Origin: Vanessa cardui
Taxonomy: Eukaryota; Arthropoda; Insecta; Lepidoptera; Nymphalidae
Assembly (NCBI RefSeq): GCF_905220365.1
Contig: NC_061146.1
Coordinates: 9,613,538 to 9,677,537 of the forward strand
Direction: 5' to 3'
Length of the DNA stretch: 64,000 nt
Under the pieces are notes generated by a model. The model saw only the letters and a program-made list of their open reading frames with translations. It had not been told where the DNA came from and made no database searches. This document shows positions 41,601-46,006 of the stretch, piece by piece (position 1 is the first letter of the stretch; every line of letters begins with the position of its first letter). The position numbers and the translations under genes were made by a program.

Positions 41601-42443
41601 GTATATAAGATGCGTGACGAAAATACAGCATATATTGAGACTGCAAAACTCGCGTAATCGTAAAAGCGTGGATATTATATTTTGATCGATATTCCGAAGT
41701 CTTTCCGCTCGATCGAACACAAGAACGATGGGTTCATAGTTATTTTGTTGGTTGCCTAATGCGTTGAGATTGTTCACTAATTCCCACAAAGAATCACATT
41801 TTACGTCCATATATTCGTCACTGAGTCCGGCGAGAATAGATTCGTACATGATTTTCGGTGAATAACACTCAATACAGTCTATGAAAACATGTTTGTAGTT
41901 CAAATATTGTAGAACTGTTGTTAAACACAAACTTTTGCCTGTGGCCATACTCCCGCTAACAAACAAACTTGCCGGTAGAGGTTCGTCACTCTCACCCAAA
42001 AGATCTAGTAGATCATTAAGCTGATCTTCTCTGCAAGGTAGTTTGTTATACATTTCCTCCATGTTTAATTCAAAAACATAATATAATATAAATATAAAAA
42101 TCTTAATATAACCGCATCGTAATTGCAAAGTTACAAACGAAATCAAAAATGACAGCTGTCAAATTGATAACTCCAATTGGAGGGAAACTGTTAATAATAT
42201 GAGACGGAACGTAACGTTTCGTTTCATGTTCGGCATGGTTAAAATAAGTACAGTCTTGCTACGCCTATTTTAAAACATATCGAAAATAGAAAATAATAAT
42301 TGAATATCTTTTTTTATTATTTACAGAATTTTGCAGTGGAACTTCAACTGGAAAGTCAAGCTGAAATAGACATTGATCAATTCAAAGAAGCTCTGAACAG
42401 GGCGGGTGGTGCCAACTACGGCACTGGTATCAGGGATTTATGA
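5657..42443 (+). CDS. coactosin (ADF-H domain F-actin-binding protein), five exons
   Basis: Coactosin binds F-actin through one ADF/cofilin-like domain. Exons: 5657-5710, 37326-37408, 38480-38590, 39212-39341 and 42327-42443 (TGA 42441-42443), each with GT/AG borders and compatible phases; the total is 164 aa. Exon 2 begins VTMTTGLDRDTIRAAYEDVR; exon 3 gives WAVFKFDGARIVCSARG; exon 4 gives LQMGDEMSKRKKFMFVTW and NRAKMSTDKAIIKDIIS; exon 5 ends NRAGGANYGTGIRDL. These closely match insect and vertebrate coactosins (GDAMSKRSKF, RAKTGTDK, AGGANYD). Exon 1 (MSVEGMEYDNIVQNGPKK, donor GTAAGT) adds 20 residues before the family-typical start Met at 37332; its membership rests on phase 0 and the good donor, so it is less certain than exons 2-5. 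Intron 1 is 31.6 kb and repeat-rich. Intron 4 contains antisense ORC5. A poly(A) signal lies at 42755. Confidence 0.9.
8639..8862 (+). repeat. A-tailed interspersed repeat (diverged copy)
   Basis: Begins GGTAGGGCTTTATGCAA, passes through GAGTGAGCCAGTGTAACT, and ends in ATATCATATAAAAAAAAG. Diverged member of the family at 28646 and 38882. In coactosin intron 1. Confidence 0.6.
9152..9445 (+). mobile_element. tRNA-derived SINE (Metulj-like)
   Basis: tRNA-like head with A-box (GGTCCAGTGG) and B-box (GGTTCAAGGCC), body with ATCGTGAGGAAACCTGCATG and CATTGGAACAGCGTGGTGG, 3' end TTGCAGGCTATTGTTGTTATTG. One of about a dozen copies in the window. Confidence 0.8.
9775..9900 (-). repeat. Helitron-like element fragment
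   Basis: Reverse-complement of the segment CCAGAGGATCGGAATTGCGATTCAA shared (in shorter stretches) with 19400-19480 and 25690-25760. Fragment only. Confidence 0.5.
10741..10940 (-). mobile_element. CRE/E-box MITE, left half in reverse
   Basis: Contains GTGACGTCAC near its start, GCAGCGCCATATTGTCC, and ends with the TIR (CAAATAGCCTATT). Corresponds to the left half of the 53168-53616 copy, inverted. Confidence 0.7.
11318..11805 (-). mobile_element. Helitron-like element split by a SINE
   Basis: The left flank has TTGACGCCCGCGGCTTCGC and the right flank has CAAATTCGGTTCAGCGGTTT followed by CAGACAGACC and TATAATATTTATATAGAT. These are the two ends of a Lep1-type nonautonomous Helitron in reverse, interrupted by the SINE at 11357-11655. 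Confidence 0.55.
11357..11655 (+). mobile_element. tRNA-derived SINE inserted in a Helitron-like element
   Basis: A-box GGCCCGGTGGTTAGAA, then GGCTTCAAACCCAGGCAAGC, standard body and GGCTGTTACT end. A possible short target duplication TAGTCG is present on both sides. Apparent ORFs here are SINE sequence, not genes. Confidence 0.8.
11925..12170 (+). repeat. non-LTR retroposon 3' end, inverted (family with 48195 and 63212)
   Basis: Starts AAATCAAAATAAACTTTATT and includes CGCCGGTTCAGAAAGTAG, CCGAGAACAACCGG and TGGAAGTCAACAGGTACC, the reverse complement of copies at 48195-48430 and 63212-63442. A (TTGAT)-type tail suggests a non-LTR origin. Confidence 0.6.
12609..12890. mobile_element. TIR element (AACCGACTTCAA / TTGAAGTCG)
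   Basis: About 280 bp bounded by AAAAAAACCGACTTCAAA and CTCCTCCTTTTTTTGAAGTC, which are inverted to one another. A related right end occurs at about 59585-59650. Nonautonomous; no coding sequence. Confidence 0.55.
13193..13468 (+). mobile_element. tRNA-derived SINE with internal deletion in the tRNA head
   Basis: The head skips from GGCCCAATGGTTAG directly to TTCAACCCAGGCAAGG, losing the anticodon-arm region. Body and 3' end are otherwise typical. Confidence 0.75.
14838..14990 (+). repeat. non-LTR retroposon fragment (CTACCACCGGTTCGGAA family)
   Basis: Contains AATAGAAGTGATTACACTTT and TCTACCACCGGTTCGGAATT followed by CTGAGAAGAACGCG. Related to 46925-47075 and 56075-56210. Confidence 0.5.
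16406..16712 (+). mobile_element. tRNA-derived SINE with (TTG)n tail
   Basis: GAGCCGATATAGCCCAGTGG head, GCGGGTTCAAACCCAGG B-box, standard body, and tail GGCTGTTGTTGTTGTTG. This subfamily uses a TTG tail instead of the TTAC/TTTAC tail of other copies. Confidence 0.8.
17047..17335 (-). repeat. A-tailed interspersed repeat, near full length
   Basis: Read in reverse: CTTGGTAGTACGGCTTTG through to CATGAAAAAAAA. Shares CGAGCATATGGGCCAC, CCATCACCCATAGACAA and TTTGGCGGTAAAATGAG with the other copies. A shorter diverged fragment follows at about 17455-17610. Confidence 0.75.
17849..18152 (+). mobile_element. tRNA-derived SINE head interrupted by a hAT MITE
   Basis: GAGCTGAGATGGGCCAGTGG to AGAACGCT (17871-17878), then the MITE, then AGAACGCT again (18103-18110) and GCGGGTTCAAACCATCAAGC. 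The SINE is 3' truncated at about 18152, where an A-tailed repeat begins. Confidence 0.8.
17879..18102. mobile_element. hAT-type MITE, 224 bp, with 8-bp target site duplication
   Basis: Ends CAGGGCCGTATTTA and TAAATCCGACTCTG are imperfect inverted repeats of the hAT consensus type. Flanked on both sides by the 8-bp direct repeat AGAACGCT (17871-17878, 18103-18110), the hAT target-duplication length. Subterminal GCCCTGGGGCCTCCA and GGCCCAGGGGCCTCCA echo each other. No coding sequence; autonomous partner not in the window. Confidence 0.85.
18155..18376 (-). repeat. A-tailed interspersed repeat (3' truncated)
   Basis: Contains GACAATGGCACTGTAACAAA, CCTTGTGCCTGTAATAACAC and TGGCGGTAGAATATATGATG, ending CGGGCTTGCACAAAGCCC. 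Same family as 17047-17335. Confidence 0.7.
18690..18930 (+). repeat. interspersed repeat (GGCTTCGCACGG family)
   Basis: CCGGCTTCGCACGGGTG ... CAGTGTTTCTTTACT ... CCTTCTTGAATCACTCTATT ... ATCGCATCAAAATACGTTGC ... GCGACTTTGTTTTATACT. Similar copies lie at 30375-30632, at 23945-24110 (reverse), and as a fragment at 28380-28575. Confidence 0.6.
19170..19633 (+). mobile_element. Helitron-like nonautonomous element (Lep1-like)
   Basis: 5' end TATATATAATATTATAAAAG, then AAAGTAACTCTGCCTGTCTG and CGATCAAACCGCTGAACCG, ending GAAGCTGCGGGTAACTACTAGT minus a few bases, i.e. with the CTAGT terminus of lepidopteran Helitron-like repeats. No TIRs or target duplication, as expected for Helitrons. No coding capacity. 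Confidence 0.65.
20636..20760 (+). repeat. A-tailed interspersed repeat, 5' fragment
   Basis: GGCTTTGTACGAGACGCTCT, then CATTCTACCGTCTACCGCCA and GGCTGAGTGAGCCAGTC; abruptly followed by a SINE. Confidence 0.5.
20782..21055 (+). mobile_element. tRNA-derived SINE with deleted tRNA head
   Basis: GAGCTGAGATGGCCCAG jumps to ATGATTGCGGGTTCAAACCC, a deletion between A- and B-boxes like that at 13193. Otherwise standard; tail TTACTTTACTACTTTA. Confidence 0.75.
22505..22617 (-). repeat. Helitron-like fragment
   Basis: TTTGCTTCATACCAAATTTT, GATTCAGCGGTTAGGTCGTG and TTTATAATATTAGTATAGAT, the 5'-end half of the Lep1-like family in reverse. Confidence 0.6.
23045..23300 (-). mobile_element. second tRNA-derived SINE family
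   Basis: On the minus strand: tRNA-like head GACCTCCGTGGTCGAGTGG (A-box) and GGGTTCGATTCCC (B-box), then CTATGTTGTCTTGGGTCTGG and TTGGGATCAGAGTAATGTAT, ending in a short AT-rich tail. The same family occurs at 50815-51034. Its tRNA-like start is not a functional tRNA: the cloverleaf is degraded and continues into SINE body. Confidence 0.75.
23637..23937 (-). mobile_element. tRNA-derived SINE
   Basis: Reverse copy with CAACAACAGCCTGTAAATTC at the 3' end and TGGGCCATCTCGACTC at the head; closest to the TTG-tailed copy at 16406. Confidence 0.8.
25228..25530 (+). mobile_element. tRNA-derived SINE
   Basis: AGCTGAGATGACCCAGTGG head, GGGTTCAAACCCAGGCAAGC, body, and TTACAGTTACTTTACTTTAC tail. Confidence 0.8.
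25533..25895 (+). mobile_element. Helitron-like element directly after a SINE
   Basis: ATCTATACTAATATTTTAAA, a (GACA)n run, CGAATTTGATGAAATTCGG, and CCAGAGGATCGGAATTGCG as at 19400; ends GCGAGCGAAACCGCAGGCG then TCAACTAATA. Decayed CTAGT end. Confidence 0.6.
26146..26478. mobile_element. long-TIR MITE, copy 1 (TATAGTACGACACAAC ends)
   Basis: Ends TATAGTACGACACAACTTAG and AGTTGTGTCATACTATA are inverted, and the similarity continues inward (CAAATTCAATAAAACCGAT versus ATCGGTTTTATGAATTTTG), giving TIRs of about 60 bp. Two other copies at 48557 and 58822. This copy has a private palindrome at 26271-26300. Confidence 0.75.
26898..27090 (-). mobile_element. Helitron-like element, short form
   Basis: Reverse copy: ACTAGCTGCTACCCGCG at one end, TTATAATATTAGTATGGAT at the other, with ATTTCATTTAAATCGGTCCA and CAGACAGACAGAG between. 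Confidence 0.65.
27893..28086 (+). mobile_element. Helitron-like element, short form
   Basis: AATAATATTATAAATGTGAA, then AACCGATTTTGATGAAAT and ACCGCGGGTAACAACTAGT; complete short copy with CTAGT end. Confidence 0.65.
28646..28926 (+). repeat. A-tailed interspersed repeat, full length
   Basis: GTAGGGCTTTGTGCAAGTCG, then AGTTATTCTACCGCCAAATA, GTTCCCAAGGTTGGTGGCAC and ATATGCTCGTCCCTCAATC, ending CATAGAAAAAAAAC. Reference copy for this family: 5' GTAGGGC, 3' A-tail. Confidence 0.8.
29209..29412 (+). mobile_element. tRNA-derived SINE, 3' truncated
   Basis: GAGCTGAGACGGCCTAGTGG head and ATCGATGATTGCGGGTTCAA; stops at CATTCCATGCACG, and another SINE starts about 14 bp later. Confidence 0.75.
29426..29730 (+). 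mobile_element. tRNA-derived SINE, adjacent second copy
   Basis: GAGTCGAGATGGCCCAGTGG head with full body and GGCTGTTACTATTTACTTT tail. Followed by a fragment of the non-LTR family (AGAAGAACTGGCGAAAGAAA) at 29754. Confidence 0.8.
30375..30632 (+). repeat. interspersed repeat (GGCTTCGCACGG family)
   Basis: CCCGGCTTCGCACGGCTTC to GCGACTTTGTTTTATACT. Second copy of the element at 18690. Confidence 0.6.
31099..31450. mobile_element. PIF/Harbinger-like MITE, 352 bp, TTA target duplication
   Basis: Perfect TIR AGCCCATTACACAATGA at the left and its inverse TCATTGTGTAATGGGCT at the right, flanked by TTA (31096-31098) and TTA (31451-31453). A 3-bp TTA duplication fits PIF/Harbinger. A second, very similar copy lies at 60762. 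No coding sequence. Confidence 0.8.
31546..31565. promoter_or_regulatory. TGACAG cluster upstream of the 31684 coiled-coil ORF
   Basis: GTCAAAGTGACAGTTGACAG, three related motifs in 20 bp, about 119 bp before the ATG. It supports this ORF being a real first exon with its own promoter. Confidence 0.35.
31684..32070 (+). CDS. hypothetical coiled-coil protein or first exon (113 residues to a possible donor, 128 if unspliced)
   Basis: Not recognised. ATG in good context (acaaaATGa), preceded about 119 bp upstream by a TGACA-motif cluster like those of neighbouring genes. Residues about 10-88 are charged with heptad-like spacing (KLQEHIAKLSS, FDVLTKNVDEMKKILSQF, LNSEVKTLKNRIDELYEIV), predicting a parallel coiled coil. 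The tail is acidic and then Ser/Cys-rich (DIESCHSGFSCSSK). At 32023 there is a possible donor, AAG|GTTTGT, ending codon 113 in phase 0; beyond it the frame stops at 32070 within the edge of a SINE. Phase 0 matches coactosin exon 2, so it could be an alternative coactosin 5' exon. It could also be an independent small gene, or a degraded non-LTR ORF1, which also has coiled coils. Base composition is more balanced than the surroundings, which favours real coding. Confidence 0.5.
   Translation: MNLETNRISNDYTKLQEHIAKLSSTQNNIIHKFDVLTKNVDEMKKILSQFSDKITALEDVAVERRKLNSEVKTLKNRIDELYEIVKDGKEESVKSDDVQDIESCHSGFSCSSKVCRCSSKILRILGPR
32058..32311 (+). mobile_element. tRNA-derived SINE next to the coiled-coil ORF
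   Basis: GGGCCAAGATGACGCAGTG head with deletion in the tRNA region, then body and GGCTGTTGTTGTTGTC tail. It supplies the stop of the unspliced 31684 frame. Confidence 0.75.
34171..34480 (-). mobile_element. tRNA-derived SINE inserted in an A-tailed repeat
   Basis: Reverse copy from AAAGTAAAGTAACAGCCTG to TGGGCCAACTCGGC. Parts of an A-tailed repeat (GGGTAGGTACCATTCACTTG; AACACTTAGTATTGTTGCG) lie on both sides, so the SINE landed inside it. Confidence 0.8.
34612..34755 (-). repeat. A-tailed interspersed repeat, fragment
   Basis: CACCAACCTTTGGAACTAAG and CCTTGTGCCTGTAGTTACAC, then GGCAGCAGAATGTACGATC. Opposite in orientation to the split copy just left of it. Confidence 0.55.
38882..39170 (+). 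repeat. A-tailed interspersed repeat in coactosin intron 3
   Basis: GTAGTAGGGCTTTGTGCAAG to CTATACCATAAAAAAG; ends only about 40 bp before coactosin exon 4, upstream of its acceptor tract. Confidence 0.8.
39655..39945 (-). pseudogene. LINE (non-LTR) 3' fragment: C-terminal end of the pol ORF plus 3'UTR
   Basis: The minus frame at 39924-39721 reads HIVRKPLSMDVDGYKGRGRP then RKRWMDCVKDDM and ends CCADPK: the post-RT tail (GRGRPRKRW, TSDREVWKEK) of many invertebrate non-LTR elements. It is followed by a short 3'UTR with a GAT-rich end (about 39690). 5' truncated; no RT domain remains. In coactosin intron 4. Confidence 0.7.
40665..42062 (-). CDS. Orc5: origin recognition complex subunit 5 (AAA+ ATPase), intronless, nested in a coactosin intron
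   Basis: Subunit of the six-protein ORC that marks replication origins and loads MCM. 465 aa (human ORC5 about 435). The frame is open to 42146 but no ATG exists upstream of 42062 (the first codon of the longer frame is TTG), so the start is MEEMYNKLPCRE, equivalent to human ...VVLCRES. N-terminal AAA+ domain: Walker A GSMATGKS (37-44), Walker B IVLVFDRAE (112-120). Middle: FLSVFYRPCRDLIELQH and FVKYCEPIIK (about 220-255). C-terminal winged-helix region: LPYYAKYLLIAAYLASYNPP (329-348), KEDKRLFMKNHGK, LGPKVFTLDRLLAIFY (383-398), ending KYLYDFM. All are ORC5 signatures and rule out ORC4. A Ser/Pro/Glu-rich, probably disordered insert spans about 285-310. It lies antisense between coactosin exons 4 and 5. 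Palindrome TGACAGCTGTCA lies 88 bp upstream of the ATG. A minus-strand AATAAA is about 220 bp past the stop. Confidence 0.96.
   Translation of the reverse strand: MEEMYNKLPCREDQLNDLLDLLGESDEPLPASLFVSGSMATGKSLCLTTVLQYLNYKHVFIDCIECYSPKIMYESILAGLSDEYMDVKCDSLWELVNNLNALGNQQNNYEPIVLVFDRAERLRNIDQNIISTLLRLREFCSLNICCIFVTHLIYDNFHFKIGVREPIKLYFPNYNKEELFKIIFLSQKSFVRYLMSNNDIGCDIKEELERPELFANFLNAFLSVFYRPCRDLIELQHMARVNFVKYCEPIIKNEIKPNDLSKLWRHIAPILKTSLELLYLRINTTKTPNQAQSPGKENSDESPPERYNFDNTLKEELLSTKTFAQSFELPYYAKYLLIAAYLASYNPPKEDKRLFMKNHGKQRKKLQHVRAKAKISEKLNTQLGPKVFTLDRLLAIFYAILEERIGLTSNLLAQIATLVELRLIAGSKEIDLDTSKYKCIIGYDFISAVAQTVGFNVRKYLYDFM
42150..42161. promoter_or_regulatory. palindrome TGACAGCTGTCA upstream of ORC5
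   Basis: Perfect 12-bp palindrome 88 bp upstream of the ORC5 ATG, inside coactosin intron 4. It combines the TGACAG motif seen at other starts with a CAGCTG E-box core. Confidence 0.35.
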
Positions 42444-42754
42444 ATTAAAAAATAATAAGCTAAATTACCTTACCGCAAATAACAAATTGCGAATAACTTA
42501 ACAATACTTTTCTCTTGCCCCCGTACATATGATTTAAATATGTGCCAAAAATACGGAAGATATAATGATGACATAAAAGCTTATCATTTAAACATTATTT
42601 ATTACCATCATACTAGATTACCTTATAGAATGTGTAAATATTCGGCGAGAGTGAACTTCCTATCACGTATTGTTAAGTTATTTGTGTGAGGTATTTTTTA
42701 ATTCAAGTCAAAAGTGGCATATTCAGAAAATTTTTAGTAGAATAATCATAAAGG

Positions 42755-42760
42755 AATAAA
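42755..42760 (+). terminator. poly(A) signal of coactosin
   Basis: AATAAA 312 bp after the coactosin TGA. A further AATAAA lies near 42911, so alternative ends are possible. Confidence 0.4.
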
Positions 42761-45700
42761 ATTTTTGTAATGTTTTATATTTATATGATATAAATTAAAA
42801 CTTTCATTACATATATTTTGTAATAATATATTGTGTGACAATATATTTTAATGAATCGTAAATAAGTATTCTTGACAGTACATCTGACTGAACAACTTTA
42901 GTCTTGCCCTAATAAAATAATATCGCTGCATCTTGCCCTTATATTTTTTTAATATCTTTTGACACTTAGTGTTTTATTTTATATCTTTAAATTTCATAGT
43001 TTTTTCGTATCAGTCAGTAACAAAAAAATACAATTTATTTTATTATGATGGAGATCTATTTATTTTTTAATCGATTTTAAGGGATATTTTTAATCTTGGA
43101 CTGATTTTCAAAATAGAAAAAACTTAGTTTAATGGCAGGGTGCAATATGTTCTAAGAAAATAAGATAACCGCCAAAATGTTTGCTATTGTTGCCATGTAT
43201 AAGGCAAATGGTGCATTTATTTTTTTGTCTACATTTGTATACAAACATTCAAAATTTTAATGCTTTTATATACATTGACTAGTATTATATCGCCCTACAT
43301 AATTATTGATGACTGGTAAATACAATTAACCAAACAAAATAATATTGTTATTTGTTTTATTTCAATCCTGACCTGATCATATTTATTTTTCCTTGAACAC
43401 ATGATTAAAATTTTAGACAATGTTGGGTAAGTGTAGTTTATTTTTTTTATTAATAAGAAAAATTAAGATACTATTTAAACCAAATAATCGCAGTCGCAAT
43501 TGTTCAGAATTATTAATAATGGTTTAAAATTTGAATTCCATACATTTTGAACTAAAGATAATATAAAATAAAAAAAGCAATATTAAATATGAGTTTATTG
43601 ATAAGAGTACAATATGGGCTTGTATTATGCATTATAATATTGAACAGAAATAATATTCAGAAAGATATTTTTATTGATGTTACAAAACACAAAAAGTAAT
43701 AAAAAATAAAATTAAACAATTTCCTTTATCAAAAATAAACATTTAAAATAAATGCTTACAGAAATCATCCCTTATCCAAATTTATACAAAAAAAAAACAA
43801 TCATCGGCTACAATAATGTCACCAAGTTAAAAACATTTGGTGCGCCATACAAAGTTATTAATTGGCTTTATATAAATTAGTCGTTGTAGTTTTTCCAGTA
43901 TGTTTTCTTTTTATTAAAATACCTTCAGAGCTTAAAAATTATTTATTTATTGCTAAAAACGATTTCTGATTTTCTACATTAATATAAAAATCAATTACTT
44001 GAACTAAATTAATTCGAATCATAATTATTGGCGTAGCTGTAGCGATAAACCTATAAATCGCATTTATTTATTATTAATAATATTTATTATTTTTTATTAA
44101 TCACACAGCTTTTTGTCTTCATTCGCACACGGAATTCTCGATCAGAGAACTTTCCAACTATATTGATATCAATATTATAATATGCCCAGTGTTGTGAATA
44201 ATTAAAAAAAAGTAATTCTCGATTCAACTTCGACTATTTATCACAAAAATAACCTCAACTTAAGTAATGATTATGTATCGATTAGATTTACTGTATTGTG
44301 GAATTGATATTCTGTTCAGCTTTTCAGTAACTAACTGTAAGGTCTACACCCAAATTGCTACGCCAATAATATTGATCATTTTTATCATTAATCTAAAAGC
44401 TTCATTTAGTTTGCATATCCTATTCATAGCTACATCTCCTAAACGATTCAAGGCGATTAGTAAATATTTGAACACATCTGTTATTTTGGTAAGATATTCT
44501 CAGTTTGATGTTAAGTTTTACCCGACTACGTCTTAATTAATGGAGGTAATGTAACCATTATTGCTATACATTATTGGTAAAATACGGGCAATCCAAATTG
44601 GTCTACCTGAAGTTTCATTCACCGAGGCATGTATGAATATAAAAAAGTATAAAATAACGAATATCGCTTGCTTGTGACTGATTTCTGGTCGACCAACATG
44701 GATAGCGCTTACTTTTGATACTAAACAATACATTATGTCAATTTATGACAGCAATAATTAATAGTCAGGATTTTTATTTATTATTTTAGTATATTACCTA
44801 TATCAGCTATGGCATATTTAATCTGTGACAACTGACAACTATTTAATCTATGTACTATTATTATTAGATTCACCAACAAGCACTTTATTACTTATGACAT
44901 AAAATGATTACATATATAACAATTTTAAACAAAGTATAATGATTATCATTTATTTTTTAAATATTACCTATTATGATATTGTCTGCTTGGATGAGCTCAG
45001 TAATAACTCAGATGACCGAGCCTCTCTTCAATATACCTACAAGACCTCAGATAAATACATGCTTTAATATATATAGTGTGACTGTATGTCTATAGGAGAT
45101 TGTTTTATATTTTTGGAGAAAGCACCTCAATTTTATATTACAAATGAGGAATATCTAACATACAAATATGTTGCTATATTCTTTATTTATATACTTTTTT
45201 TATTTCTGAATATATTGCCAATGAAAGAGATATACTACAAGAGATGATAGTAAGTTATTATGTTAGTGTTCCATATTGATTTAACATAGCTTTACAATAC
45301 TGGGATATACATATGTTTGTTTTACACTGCAAACAAAACATTATTTAGTTTTCTTCATTACATAAGATCTTAAAAACGTCACTATCAGTATTTTATATAA
45401 CACTAACAGAACATTATTTATTGTACTTGTCAATGTAGCTATTTATATGAACATATAATATACTATCAAGCTTTTTTATACTTCTCGGACACTGTAGACC
45501 AAGGTAATGAGTTTGATTGTTAATTCATTTTATAGTGATGCTGTCTTCCTGATGTGTCTTAATGGCGAACATACTTAACAGAAAATAGCTGTATAAAAAG
45601 GTATTATCGTGTGCAAGTGTATGTGACGCAGGCTGTATTTAACTCAATTCCTTCACTGTCAGAGAACAGTTGTAGGGCTAATGGTTAAACACTGACAACT

Positions 45701-46006
45701 TCCAAAATTCACACTGTCTGAGAATTATAAACGGTAATACTCAAATACATTAGCCATAGATGAATTACTACCAACCAAAAAAATTTGACCAAGATCAAAT
45801 TCTATTCATCGTAGATCTTTGAAAATTACATATCACATCAGATATATCAAAAAATTCTGATAGTATATTATACTAAGGTGATTTTTATATCTATAAGTAG
45901 TGATCTTACATATTTCATATTGCTCATTATTTCATAATACCATCCTAGCTAAGAGCTTAGTGTACTATAAGCCGGGCACTTGGTAGGTGGTGAGCTTGTA
46001 CTTTCG
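42761..46006. other. convergent intergenic stretch between coactosin and NPEPL1
   Basis: AT-rich DNA that should hold the NPEPL1 3'UTR on its right side. An 89-codon frame at 44267-44536 looks like chance (hydrophobic, AT-driven). No listed repeat family recognised. Confidence 0.5.

Noticed and set aside
40665..42062. ORC4
   Set aside because: The middle and C-terminal motifs (LPYYAKYLLIAAYLASYNP, KYLYDFM) are those of ORC5.
42063..42146. 28-residue N-terminal extension of ORC5
   Set aside because: The longer frame begins at TTG with no upstream ATG; the first ATG is at 42062.
44267..44536. 89-aa hydrophobic protein
   Set aside because: AT-rich composition, no promoter, splice or family signal; likely chance.
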